From NCBI GenBank assembly GCA_030524055.1, contig JAUNHH010000012.1:1-64000 (forward strand): a stretch of DNA of 64,000 nucleotides, written 5' to 3'. The notes beneath the pieces were generated by a model. The model worked only from the letters and a program-made list of their open reading frames with translations, was not told the origin of the DNA and did no database searches. Source of the stretch: Actinomycetaceae bacterium (GTDB taxonomy: Bacteria; Actinomycetota; Actinomycetes; Actinomycetales; Actinomycetaceae). Positions 24,529 through 32,926 of the stretch are shown here, piece after piece (position 1 is the first letter of the stretch; every line of letters begins with the position of its first letter). Both the position numbers and the translations under genes were made by a program.

Positions 24529-26798
24529 TCTTTTAATGGGGCAGGAAGATCCGTACGGCCCTGGCGGAGCATTTCATTGAGAGCGAGTTTAAGAAGAGCA
24601 CCAATACTATGCTGAGCCCGTTCTAAACGCGGCAGAAGCTCCATGAGGAAATCGAGAACATATGCGGGAGAAAGCGAAGCTGCATCCTCTAAAGCTTTTG
24701 CCCAGCGGTTAACCTTGCAGCCCTGCACACAATCAGCAAAGCCCTGAGCAGCAACATCAAGCGAAACACGGGAGGGAAGGAGCTCACAGAAGACCTCGGC
24801 AGCTTCGGCGCGAATTTCCGCTCGGAAAGAAGACATACTTAAAGCCAATAGCTGCACAACCTCAGGACTCCACTGACAAGTAATCAAGCGCAAAGCAGCA
24901 AGGATATGGTCACTAACGTGGTAATAGATCTCACCAACAGCAAACTCGGCGAATTCTATTGCTGCATTTACGAAATATGCAGGAGAATATGGAGCGGAAA
25001 TAGACGCTAAAGAAATCTCTACCCCTCCCCTTTCGGAGCCTACAGACGGGAGGCCTCTTTCAGAGCATGCGTATTTTCCGCTAGCCCACTGCTTCGTTGT
25101 GAACTTCGTGCCTTGAGGGTGAGCGAGAGCGACCCTCCACACACATTTCTTCACTAGCCCCTTGCCCGGCACAGCATCTTCATATTCCCTTGGATACCAG
25201 CGGACTTTGATATCTGCTGTGGGAATAGGAAATGCGATGCCCATTTCTTCAGAGAGTTTCTGTCGATCTGCATCAGAGAGGCGAAGACTGGCTGCCATTA
25301 GGTCAGCTGGAATATGCTCGAGCAACTCACATGGTTGAGCACATCCGAAAACCTCGCAGGCCTGCTGGATTCGGAAGCGAAATACTTCTCCATCTATGAC
25401 ACCATTTACGTGGGTAGGTGTGGCGACAAGTGGATAGCGCGGCACATCACCTAGGAGAATATCTACCACTTCAAAAAGCCGACTATGCCAGCAGTAATAG
25501 ACAATATGCTGGACATTAGCTGATATCTCAGAAGAATAGGCCCATTCCAATCGTCGTAAATGATAGGGCTCTACCTCTGCTCTTACTGCGACACTAAAAG
25601 GAATATGCAAGGGAGAGGTTAACCAGCGTGTTTTCAGGGGCTCTAAAATCTCAGAAGCATTATCGCTTTGGGCAAGCCAGGCCAAAGCAAGCTCCCATTC
25701 AATAGGTTCACTATGCCTGGCTAGCATTGCGGAAAGGCGCTCAAGAGCATTCTCATCGGTGATGGGTTCGACCTTACCCACCGTTTTTTGAGCGTCACCA
25801 CCAGGTGCCAGTTGTTCCTGGCTTTGATCAGGCTGTTCCGAGATTGGCGGAAACGCCCCCGCATGCAGACCCATTTCTTGGGCGACGAGTGGCGACAGCA
25901 GATCAGCACTACTGATAACGAGGTCTTCCCGTCCCTGCGCGCGCAGTGCCTTAATCGCCGCCCGCTGAACATCATCGTGAGGATGCCCCACTGCTTCAGC
26001 AATGAGAAGATCAGCCTGATCTGACGTGCAGCCCTGAAGGATCTTTAAGGCAGATAAGGCCACACCTTTACCTGCCATCAATGCTGGCCCTACATGGGCA
26101 AGGAAAAGGCCCTCATCACAGTGCCCATTCTTATCTAGCCGCGCCACCTCTTTAATCGCAAAGGAGACGGTGGAGGAGATCACGGACCCTAAACAGCGCA
26201 TCAGCACATCTTGATCACGCTCAACATCCTCAATAGTGGGTTTCAACGCGGTGTACATCCGAGAAAACCAGCCCGCCCTATAGGCAGAAAAGTCCCGATT
26301 CAGCGCCTCTAAACAGGAGCGTAAAACCCGCTGACGATCAAGAGTGCCATCCACAACCAAGGTCACAATAGTTGTCTTCCAACTCGCGTCTATAGAAGAG
26401 AACTTATCGACATTCGCCAGGGAAACTTCTCCCCCACCTTCAACCTCGAAAATCCGCCAGAAAATATCCTCACGAAGCTCCCGATCATGGCGCAGCATAA
26501 ACTCACGAATAGGGAATTTATCGCCACGATCACCCAGGGCAGAAATCATTGCCAAAACATAGGTGTCATCATGCTCTATTTCCTCACCCTCAATAATCTC
26601 CGATAAGCGCACAGGGACAAAGTAAGGTCGCTGTGGCCAAAACTGGGCCACATGCTCTACCGCTTCTCGGCCGCCAAAGTCGTTATAGGGGTGCGCCTTA
26701 ATATACGCATGCAAATCGGCTAACGTTGTCTCAGGGTCAGCAAGAAGATCTGCTACTTCCTGTATTCCTTGCACAGATATCCACGCGTGATTTTCCAT
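24456..26798 (-). CDS. Large helical-repeat protein, DUF6493-like
   Basis: The 780-residue soluble protein is predicted helical, with HEAT-like pairs in the first 330 residues. A Gln/Gly-rich linker (about 335-365) follows, then a second conserved half containing the motif VATPTHVNGVIDGEVF and FGCAQPCELLEHIPADLMAASLRLSDADRQ. It lies 12 bases after the SWIM zinc-finger gene on the same strand. In actinobacteria, DUF6493-family proteins are often found next to SWIM-domain genes, which supports the assignment from context. The biochemical role is unknown. GGAGGGA precedes the ATG. Confidence 0.75.
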   Translation of the reverse strand: MENHAWISVQGIQEVADLLADPETTLADLHAYIKAHPYNDFGGREAVEHVAQFWPQRPYFVPVRLSEIIEGEEIEHDDTYVLAMISALGDRGDKFPIREFMLRHDRELREDIFWRIFEVEGGGEVSLANVDKFSSIDASWKTTIVTLVVDGTLDRQRVLRSCLEALNRDFSAYRAGWFSRMYTALKPTIEDVERDQDVLMRCLGSVISSTVSFAIKEVARLDKNGHCDEGLFLAHVGPALMAGKGVALSALKILQGCTSDQADLLIAEAVGHPHDDVQRAAIKALRAQGREDLVISSADLLSPLVAQEMGLHAGAFPPISEQPDQSQEQLAPGGDAQKTVGKVEPITDENALERLSAMLARHSEPIEWELALAWLAQSDNASEILEPLKTRWLTSPLHIPFSVAVRAEVEPYHLRRLEWAYSSEISANVQHIVYYCWHSRLFEVVDILLGDVPRYPLVATPTHVNGVIDGEVFRFRIQQACEVFGCAQPCELLEHIPADLMAASLRLSDADRQKLSEEMGIAFPIPTADIKVRWYPREYEDAVPGKGLVKKCVWRVALAHPQGTKFTTKQWASGKYACSERGLPSVGSERGGVEISLASISAPYSPAYFVNAAIEFAEFAVGEIYYHVSDHILAALRLITCQWSPEVVQLLALSMSSFRAEIRAEAAEVFCELLPSRVSLDVAAQGFADCVQGCKVNRWAKALEDAASLSPAYVLDFLMELLPRLERAQHSIGALLKLALNEMLRQGRTDLPAPLKEWLSGFTGSSAAAKTARSLRALGV

Positions 26799-26810
26799 TG
26801 TCTTTCCCTC

Positions 26811-28217
26811 CTACGCCTTTTCCTTTTCATCCCGCTGCAGAATTCGCACCGCCAAAATATGGGAGCAGGCACCTCTATTGAGATGATGTTTGGCGTACCA
26901 GGCGCAGGTACACATTTCCGGAGCAGCCCCGCCCTCGTTAATGGAAGAAATGCGGACTTCATGCCATGTTGTTGTGGAGACGATACGGAAGCGACCCTCG
27001 CCAACCTTCTGAATTGCCCCACTAGAAACTAATTCCTTGGCTTTTACAAGACGAGGATGGTGCCGTTCTAATACCCCATCCAGCAGTGGTAAAGGCCGAT
27101 GGAAATAGGCGCCTTGAACAACATCAAAACCCAGCTGACCAGAATCTGCTAATAAAGCCATAGCAGCTTCTGCTCTGCCGTATTCCATATCTGCAGAGCG
27201 CGCTATTTCTTCGATATTGATCCGCGAATCAAAAGATAATAAGGCTGCTAATTCCTCCGCATCAGATTCGACATTCTCCCCCATTAATTGATCCAAAGTG
27301 GCGCCCTCGCCGGAAAATCCGCGTGACTTTTCTGGGCTGAGAAGAATATGCACTCGCCCGCCGGGAATATCCATTACCCACGCACTTGCCATTGCCGCTG
27401 ACCCAGCATTAACCGGCGGACTCCACGCCCGCAGGCGGGTAGCCATCCGCACCAGCGGATCCAACACGCGCAGACGCTCCGGACCGGCCAAACACACTGC
27501 TCCCAGCGAGGGACGACTCGCTAAACGGTGCCCGCGCGCGGTAGCCGTCACCCATGACACTGACAAGCTTGAGGACTGGCGTGGCAACGCCTGCATAAAA
27601 CGAATCAGTGCGGGTCGCGCCAGATCCAACGCAGGACGCATATAGGCCGCCACGTGCTGAGATTGCGCGAAACTGCGCAGCCAGCGGGATGGAAGTTCAA
27701 CCTTTTCTTCCGCCACCTCGCCATCAAGAGTACGCAGACGCATTTCCTTCGCGCCAACGCTCAGGTGCAGCGGATCCATCCCATGCAATGCGGCCAGTGC
27801 CTGCCGAGTTGGCGGATTCAGATCCACATTAGTGACGCCGGTTTCCAGACGCTCAGCATCAAGATTCGCAGCGTCAATATCGAGTCTGGCCTGAACCCCG
27901 CAACACACGGAAAATGCCTCAAATCGCAGGCCTTCAGGGCTGGCCGTCACCACCGGATCGGCCGCGCGCACAATGGCGGCCACCATTCCGGGTGGCGTAT
28001 AGAAACGGGTGCGCGCCACCTTGCCCAGGACCAATAGGGCCGCCGCGATGGCTGGCGGGTGTTCGACAAAACCGGAGAAAAACCAGGGGTGGGCGGCGGC
28101 GCCGTCGGGTGTTATTCCTCCCGAAGTTGCCAAATCCAAATCGGCCTGTCCAGCTTTGACGGTCAGTGCGGAAGGCGCGGCGTAGCCATACCACAGCTCA
28201 GTTGGTGGTGCAGCCAT
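26811..28217 (-). CDS. SWIM zinc-finger protein
   Basis: The 468-residue protein ends with a SWIM zinc finger, CTCAWYAKHHLNRGACSH (CxC...CxH), which normally binds zinc and mediates DNA or protein contacts. The N-terminal 400 residues are a family-specific alpha/beta region seen with bacterial SWIM proteins paired with DUF6493 genes. GGAAGGA lies 7 bases before the ATG at 28217, which is preferred to an in-frame start at 28274. The dispersed 12-mer at 26927-26938 encodes SSINEGGAAP immediately before the zinc finger, an insertion-like placement next to a conserved motif. It heads the operon with the DUF6493-like gene. Confidence 0.85.
   Translation of the reverse strand: MAAPPTELWYGYAAPSALTVKAGQADLDLATSGGITPDGAAAHPWFFSGFVEHPPAIAAALLVLGKVARTRFYTPPGMVAAIVRAADPVVTASPEGLRFEAFSVCCGVQARLDIDAANLDAERLETGVTNVDLNPPTRQALAALHGMDPLHLSVGAKEMRLRTLDGEVAEEKVELPSRWLRSFAQSQHVAAYMRPALDLARPALIRFMQALPRQSSSLSVSWVTATARGHRLASRPSLGAVCLAGPERLRVLDPLVRMATRLRAWSPPVNAGSAAMASAWVMDIPGGRVHILLSPEKSRGFSGEGATLDQLMGENVESDAEELAALLSFDSRINIEEIARSADMEYGRAEAAMALLADSGQLGFDVVQGAYFHRPLPLLDGVLERHHPRLVKAKELVSSGAIQKVGEGRFRIVSTTTWHEVRISSINEGGAAPEMCTCAWYAKHHLNRGACSHILAVRILQRDEKEKA
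26927..26938 (-). repeat. Dispersed 12-mer inside the SWIM gene
   Basis: An exact copy read in the gene's sense direction as INEGGA, a few residues before the CxC of the SWIM finger. Confidence 0.7.
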
Positions 28218-28264
28218 AGGCGATCCTTCCACGTGCGGGGTGTGCACAATAAGGGTAGGCCGCG

Positions 28265-28325
28265 GCACCCACATTTGAGTGACGAGGGCGGGGCACTGGG
28301 CGTATCAAAACTGCGACCCTACAAG
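28265..28325. repeat. Duplicated 5' flank, copy 1 (before the SWIM gene)
   Basis: About 61 bp aligning with 29569-29633. Shared blocks are CCCA-yATTTGAG, TGGGCG/CGGGCG, ATCAAA and CCCTA-AAGCGCAC. This copy contains an exact dispersed 12-mer (28282-28293), where copy 2 has the related GCGGCAATGGGCGCGG. Each copy precedes a leftward gene. Confidence 0.6.
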
Positions 28326-28383
28326 CGCACGCCGCAATGAGTTCCCGATGAAAATTGCCGCGCTCCAGAGTTGTTAAGGAGAA

Positions 28384-29553
28384 CTACCTCAGCATTTCCT
28401 CCGCAATCTTGCGGATAACGGCCCACTGAGATTTCAAGCCGCGTTGAGCTTCTGCGTGTTCATCGGGTAGAGCACGACCTTCTGAGTAATTCGCCTTAAG
28501 GAGGACCTGTTCTACATGCGGATAATCTTCGAGAAGCTGCTCTAGTGGACGGAAATCAAGCGGTGCCCGATGTCCATATTCTCGAAATGCCGTATAGGGG
28601 TAGAGGATTTTCTGAATCACTGAATCCGGCAAGGAACCATAACCTTGCGCCACAATATCCATATGCCCAAGATTTGCTAAGGCATTCGCTGCCCAATTTC
28701 GCTCGTAATCCTTTGCCGACTTGTTGGCGGCGCATTCCGATAGGGCAGCCACTAACTCCGGCATGGAATAGCGATTATAGGCAGCGAGTCGCAGCGCTCT
28801 GTCCTTCTCCCCCGTGCGCTGTCCATTCAGCACCTCAACCAATAGGGCGGCAATAACCGGAGAATCATCAGGGTCCTCCCAGAGCATTTCCTCAGCGCGT
28901 TCCGACCCTATTGCCTGGTCGTATTGATCGCTGATCGCATAGTCAACTAATAAAGGTAGGCGCTGACTTTGGGGCAAAGTCGCCACCCTTTCCTCTTCCT
29001 CTTGCATTGCGGCAATTTCAGGGAAACAGGCCCGCAATTCTTCACGGGTCAGGCTTTGACGAATGAGTTCTCCGTCATCATCATTTGCCAGCACAATAAA
29101 GCCCTCTTCAACGAGACCTTCCTCAAATGCGCGCACTTTAGCGGCTTTTAAAGCGGCCGGGAAAATACCGAGATATTTCGCGGCTTCCTTATCCCATTGT
29201 GGGTCATCCTCATCAGATAAGTGCACCGTTGCATCAGCCCATTGCTGCGAAAGCGATTCCAAGGCATCCGTTGGTTCATAATGATGCGGCAAAAATTCCC
29301 CATCACCGTAGTAATCATTCCAACACCATCGCGATTCTTGACGATATTCGGGATCCACAATGTCGAGTGATTCTTCTGTGGCTATCCGCAATTGTGGCCA
29401 ATAGGCGTTATCACCATCGAGATAGAACAAACCGTAGATCGCAGCATAAATATGCTCATCAGGATATTTTTCCCGCACATCACGCAGGGCGGCAAGAATC
29501 TGCTCTTCAGCAGCCCGTTGAATGGCCGCATAGTCGAAGTCCACCATGCCCAC
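28384..29553 (-). CDS. DUF4303-like protein
   Basis: The 389-residue soluble protein has an N-terminal region (about 5-190) in which FDYAAIQRAAEEQILAALRDVREKYPDEHIYAAIYGLFYLDGDNAYWPQLRIATEESL and a later RWCWNDY(Y) segment suggest DUF4303, a family frequent among polymorphic-toxin immunity proteins. The C-terminal half (about 200-389) is helical and acidic and lacks motifs I recognise. It stands alone between the SWIM operon and the TetR gene. An immunity-type role is possible but there is no toxin gene next to it. The start could be ATG 29553 or ATG 29547. Confidence 0.6.
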   Translation of the reverse strand: MGMVDFDYAAIQRAAEEQILAALRDVREKYPDEHIYAAIYGLFYLDGDNAYWPQLRIATEESLDIVDPEYRQESRWCWNDYYGDGEFLPHHYEPTDALESLSQQWADATVHLSDEDDPQWDKEAAKYLGIFPAALKAAKVRAFEEGLVEEGFIVLANDDDGELIRQSLTREELRACFPEIAAMQEEEERVATLPQSQRLPLLVDYAISDQYDQAIGSERAEEMLWEDPDDSPVIAALLVEVLNGQRTGEKDRALRLAAYNRYSMPELVAALSECAANKSAKDYERNWAANALANLGHMDIVAQGYGSLPDSVIQKILYPYTAFREYGHRAPLDFRPLEQLLEDYPHVEQVLLKANYSEGRALPDEHAEAQRGLKSQWAVIRKIAEEMLR

Positions 29554-29568
29554 AACTGTAGGCGAGAG

Positions 29569-29633
29569 CGCCCATATTTGAGCGGCAATGGGCGCGGCAA
29601 CGGGCGCATCAAAGTTGCCACCCTATAAGCGCA
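29569..29633. repeat. Duplicated 5' flank, copy 2 (before the DUF4303-like gene)
   Basis: This aligns with 28265-28325, sharing ATTTGAG, CGGGCG, ATCAAA and AAGCGCAC. Its last bases overlap the end of the TetR gene. Confidence 0.55.
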
Positions 29634-30228
29634 CACTCATTGAAATTACTTCCCTTGCCAGCTCTAACGGGTCCTGTTCACACTCGCTATCAGACCCCAA
29701 GGAACCATCCAAGAAAAGGCAGGATAAGCCATGCACTAAAGACCAATAGAGCAATTCTTTTCCTTCATTTACTTGACCTCCATCAGCTATTTTTCCGAGT
29801 TGGGTAAGCTCATTCCGCGCATCAATTGCTGCTTGACGTAATTCGGGATAGTCCGCAGGGTCGCACATATCTGGGCGGAACATAATGCGGAACACTCCCG
29901 GTCGGGATAGTGCAAATTCCACATAGGTTAATCCGGAGGCTTCAAGTGCCGCTTCAACACCTCGGGTTTCCACTAAAGCATGAGCGGCAGCCATTTTTGC
30001 TTGCAATTCCCTAAAGCCCTCTTCGATAAGTGCAGCAAGAATGGCTTCGCGGTTACGGAACCAGTGATAGGGCGCTTGGTGTGAGCAGCCGGTTCTGCGC
30101 GCAACTTCGCGCATGCTGAGGGCCGCTGGTCCGCCCTCGTCCAATAATTCGCGAGCGTGGGCGAGCAAGGTGGAACGGAGGTCGCGTCCTTCATCTTTAC
30201 GAGGGCGGCCACCACTGCTTTTCGTCAT
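29623..30228 (-). CDS. TetR/AcrR-family transcriptional regulator
   Basis: The 201-residue protein has an N-terminal TetR helix-turn-helix (about 38-57, SMREVARRTGCSHQAPYHWF) and a C-terminal ligand/dimer region like the WHG-type group (VEFALSRPGVFRIMFRPDM). It is divergent from the first fused oxidoreductase. The promoters of both oxidoreductases carry dyads of one type (TTGACAnnGTCTAA), so it probably represses both genes and perhaps itself. An AGGAG sequence lies unusually close to the ATG, and an early start or a leaderless message is possible. The stretch encoding LLDEGGPAALS resembles the dispersed repeat but is a normal TetR sequence. Confidence 0.9.
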   Translation of the reverse strand: MTKSSGGRPRKDEGRDLRSTLLAHARELLDEGGPAALSMREVARRTGCSHQAPYHWFRNREAILAALIEEGFRELQAKMAAAHALVETRGVEAALEASGLTYVEFALSRPGVFRIMFRPDMCDPADYPELRQAAIDARNELTQLGKIADGGQVNEGKELLYWSLVHGLSCLFLDGSLGSDSECEQDPLELAREVISMSVRL

Positions 30229-30354
30229 GCTCCTACCCTACGCTCTGGCAGCACCCGGGACACCCTCTCAGCTAGTGAACACAGATCTTGCACGCCGTCA
30301 TGCCGGCTATACGCACCTGAAAAAGGACCGGTCAAAAGAGGCAGAGCGAAGCTC

Positions 30355-30403
30355 TTGACAGCGTCTAATTAATTACTCAGGATAGTAATTAGACAGCTGT
30401 CAA
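30355..30403 (+). promoter_or_regulatory. Promoter and TetR-type operators before the first oxidoreductase
   Basis: A -35 TTGACA (30355-30360) and -10 CAGGAT (30378-30383) are 17 bases apart. Two dyads of one type flank them: TTGACAGCGTCTAA at 30355-30368 and TTAGACAGCTGTCAA at 30389-30403. A larger inverted repeat, GTCTAAT...ATTACT and AGTAAT...TTAGAC, spans 30363-30394. The layout is what a divergent TetR repressor would use. Confidence 0.65.
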
Positions 30404-30421
30404 CTATCTGAGGAGCACCTA

Positions 30422-32758
30422 ATGACTGAGCACGCGGAATCCGCTACCACCAGTCACACAGCCCATGCAGCAACCACAACCCCCAATGACAGTTATGACG
30501 CTATTGTGATTGGCTCAGGAATTGGCGGGCTGACGGCGGCGGGCCTATTGGCGCGAATGCAGAATAAGAGGGTTCTCGTAGTAGAAAAGCATTCTGAACC
30601 CGGTGGATTAACTCATGTTTTTCGGCGCGATGGCGCCGAATGGGATACAGGGGTGCATTATATTGGCGATCTTGACGAGGGCTCTTCAATGCGTGCCTAT
30701 TTCGATTATCTATCGGGCGGAAATATGCAGTGGCGACGCCTTCCAGACAGTGACGATCGCTTTATTCTACCCAATCTCGATACAACAATGCCCTCAGCGG
30801 GCGGCGAGCTGGAAGAGCTTTTAACCCGGCTATTTCCGGCGGAGACGGCCGGGATTCGCTCCTATATGAAGGCTCAAAGGCGCGCGGCACAGTGGGCAGA
30901 TTTATATTTCGCACAGCCTATGTTGCCAGCTGCGGCAGCACCTTTCATTCGTTTAGCGCAGTTACCGTATGAACGCCTTGCAATGTCGCGCACAATTGAC
31001 GTCATTAATAAGCATGTGCGCGCGCCCGAATTACGTGCATTATTGGGGGCCCAGTGGGGGGATTATGGGATCCCGCCTTCGCGTAGCGCATTTGCTACTC
31101 ACGCAATGATTGCGCAGCATTATACGAAAGGCGCCTGGTATCCCGATGGAGGTTCATCGCGCATAGCGCGCACCTTTGAAGAGGGAATTGAGGCCAGCGG
31201 CGGAGCTGTGCGTGTTTGCCAGGAAGTGCAGCGCATTATTGTCGAGGGCGGGCGCGCTACTGGAATAGAAGTTCTTGATCGAAGGGGCGCCAAGGCACGC
31301 CTTCGTATCTATCGTGCGCCGCTGATTATTTCTGCCATTGGGGTTCCAGAAACTTATCAGCATTTACTACCTGAAGACGGCGAAGTGGGTGCGCTTACCC
31401 GTGGGGAGCGTAAAAGAATCGCCCGTATTGATGGCAGTTTTTCGGGTGTTAGCCTTCATATTCGGCTAAATAAAGACCCACGCAGTTTTGGCTTAAATGG
31501 CGGGAACCTGTGCATCTATCGAGATGTGGATCATGAGGTCACGGCAAACTCTGCCGAGGATTTACTTTCCGGATATTGCCATAATGCGACAGTTTCTTTC
31601 CGGTCATTGAAAGCTGGGACCAGCGTTCATACGGTTGATGTATTAACCCTGGTCAATACTCGCGCTTTTGATCGCTGGAAAGGAAGTCCTGTTGGTGCGC
31701 GCGGGGAAGAGTACACCCAACTTAAAGAGAGAATTGCCGCTGGAATGCTGGAGCTAGTGGAATCGGTAGTTCCAGGTTTTTCCGCGGCAATAGAGTTTAT
31801 GGACATTTCCACACCACTGACCTATGAGCATTACACGGGACATAAGAATGGTGAGTTCTATGGAATGGCGGCGAGTTTGCAACGCATTAAAGCGGGACAT
31901 TTCGGACCAAAGACTCCTATTTCTGGACTCTATTTAGCTGGGCAAGATGTTGTTTCAACGGGGATTGGCGGGGCATTAATGGGTGGGGTTGCTGCCGTTA
32001 GCGCATTCCTTGGGTCCAGGGGTTTCCCGCAGATCCAAGAAGCAATCAAGAAGGAACTGACAAGCGCAAGTGGCACACTCTCTCCTTCTCCCACATGGCC
32101 TTTACCGGAAGGCAAGTACTGGGCGCAGTTAATGCGCAAGCGACGTGTCACAGCTGATATCTGGGATATTGAGGTGGAGATCGACGGCGATATCGAGCAG
32201 TGGACTCCCGGTCAATATGCTCGCCTCGAAGTGGCGCGATTTATTTGGCGCGACTATTCAATTGTGGGGATTCAGGACCGTCGAGTCCGCTTCCTTATTT
32301 CAACGCGCACACGCGGATACGGTTCCCATTTTGTGGAGTCAGCACCTATAGGGCAACGCCTGCGAATAGAACTCCCTTTGGGATCCTTTTCCGCTCGCAC
32401 AAATGAGCAACGACATCGCCTTTTCCTTGCGACAGGCACGGGATTAGCTCCATTTATTCCCATATTCGCTCATGGCATCCGCAAGACTGATCTTCTCTTT
32501 TTTGGCGCGAAAACTCGTAACGAGGATCTGACAACTCTGATCGGTGACCCGCTTCCTGAAACTCTCCATTGCATTTCACGCGAAAAGGTCGATGGCCTGG
32601 GATTCCACTATGGGCGCGTCACCTCAGCATTGACCAAAGCAGAGCTGGACTGGGCAAATACAGAGGCCTACGTCTGCGGTTCGGCAACTATGGTTGCCGA
32701 TACGGTAGCTACGCTGGAAAGACTCGGCGCTGCGCATATTCACACCGAGCCTTATTAG
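30422..32758 (+). CDS. Fused phytoene-desaturase-like FAD oxidoreductase and ferredoxin-reductase-like domain, copy 1
   Basis: The 778-residue protein begins with an FAD Rossmann motif (IVIGSGIGGLTAAGLL) followed by VVEKHSEPGG and HVFRRDGAEWDTGVHYIGD, as in carotenoid desaturase/isomerase and retinol saturase (all-trans-retinol 13,14-reductase) enzymes. This half runs to about 540. The C-terminal 220 residues form an FNR-like module with the flavin motif RDYSIVG and the NAD-binding GTGLAPFIP and CGSATMVAD. A single chain could therefore pass electrons from NAD(P)H to the N-terminal FAD. The substrate, possibly a polyene or isoprenoid, is unknown. GGAG precedes the ATG. The TetR gene diverges from it, and it has a tandem paralogue downstream. 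Confidence 0.88.
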   Translation: MTEHAESATTSHTAHAATTTPNDSYDAIVIGSGIGGLTAAGLLARMQNKRVLVVEKHSEPGGLTHVFRRDGAEWDTGVHYIGDLDEGSSMRAYFDYLSGGNMQWRRLPDSDDRFILPNLDTTMPSAGGELEELLTRLFPAETAGIRSYMKAQRRAAQWADLYFAQPMLPAAAAPFIRLAQLPYERLAMSRTIDVINKHVRAPELRALLGAQWGDYGIPPSRSAFATHAMIAQHYTKGAWYPDGGSSRIARTFEEGIEASGGAVRVCQEVQRIIVEGGRATGIEVLDRRGAKARLRIYRAPLIISAIGVPETYQHLLPEDGEVGALTRGERKRIARIDGSFSGVSLHIRLNKDPRSFGLNGGNLCIYRDVDHEVTANSAEDLLSGYCHNATVSFRSLKAGTSVHTVDVLTLVNTRAFDRWKGSPVGARGEEYTQLKERIAAGMLELVESVVPGFSAAIEFMDISTPLTYEHYTGHKNGEFYGMAASLQRIKAGHFGPKTPISGLYLAGQDVVSTGIGGALMGGVAAVSAFLGSRGFPQIQEAIKKELTSASGTLSPSPTWPLPEGKYWAQLMRKRRVTADIWDIEVEIDGDIEQWTPGQYARLEVARFIWRDYSIVGIQDRRVRFLISTRTRGYGSHFVESAPIGQRLRIELPLGSFSARTNEQRHRLFLATGTGLAPFIPIFAHGIRKTDLLFFGAKTRNEDLTTLIGDPLPETLHCISREKVDGLGFHYGRVTSALTKAELDWANTEAYVCGSATMVADTVATLERLGAAHIHTEPY

Positions 32759-32766
32759 CTTGGCCG

Positions 32767-32802
32767 CCCCGCCCTCGTCTATTTTCATTCACGAGGGCGG
32801 GG
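32767..32802. terminator. Inverted pair of the dispersed 12-mer (terminator-like hairpin)
   Basis: CCCCGCCCTCGT (32767-32778) pairs perfectly with ACGAGGGCGGGG (32791-32802) across a 12-base loop, followed by TTTCTCG. It sits 8 bases after the first oxidoreductase stop, so it probably terminates that transcript. Confidence 0.75.
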
Positions 32803-32863
32803 TTTCTCGTCATTCCATGCAACAAGCGAGATTCTCAGTGAGGCACATCTAGACGCAACTTAC

Positions 32864-32914
32864 TTGACACTGTCAGGACATAGCCACATACTAACAACTA
32901 GACACCGTCTAGTT
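32864..32914 (+). promoter_or_regulatory. Promoter and TetR-type operators before the second oxidoreductase
   Basis: A -35 TTGACA (32864-32869) and -10 CATACT (32887-32892) are 17 bases apart. A dyad TGACACTGTCA lies at 32865-32875 and a stronger one, AACTAGACACCGTCTAGTT, at 32896-32914, covering the transcription start. They match the dyads before the first copy. Confidence 0.65.
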
Positions 32915-32926
32915 ATGGAGCATGCA

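Noticed and set aside
30130..30141. Dispersed-repeat-like sequence in the TetR gene
   Set aside because: It encodes DEGGPAALS, a common sequence in TetR proteins, and has mismatches to the 12-mer, so it is likely coincidental.
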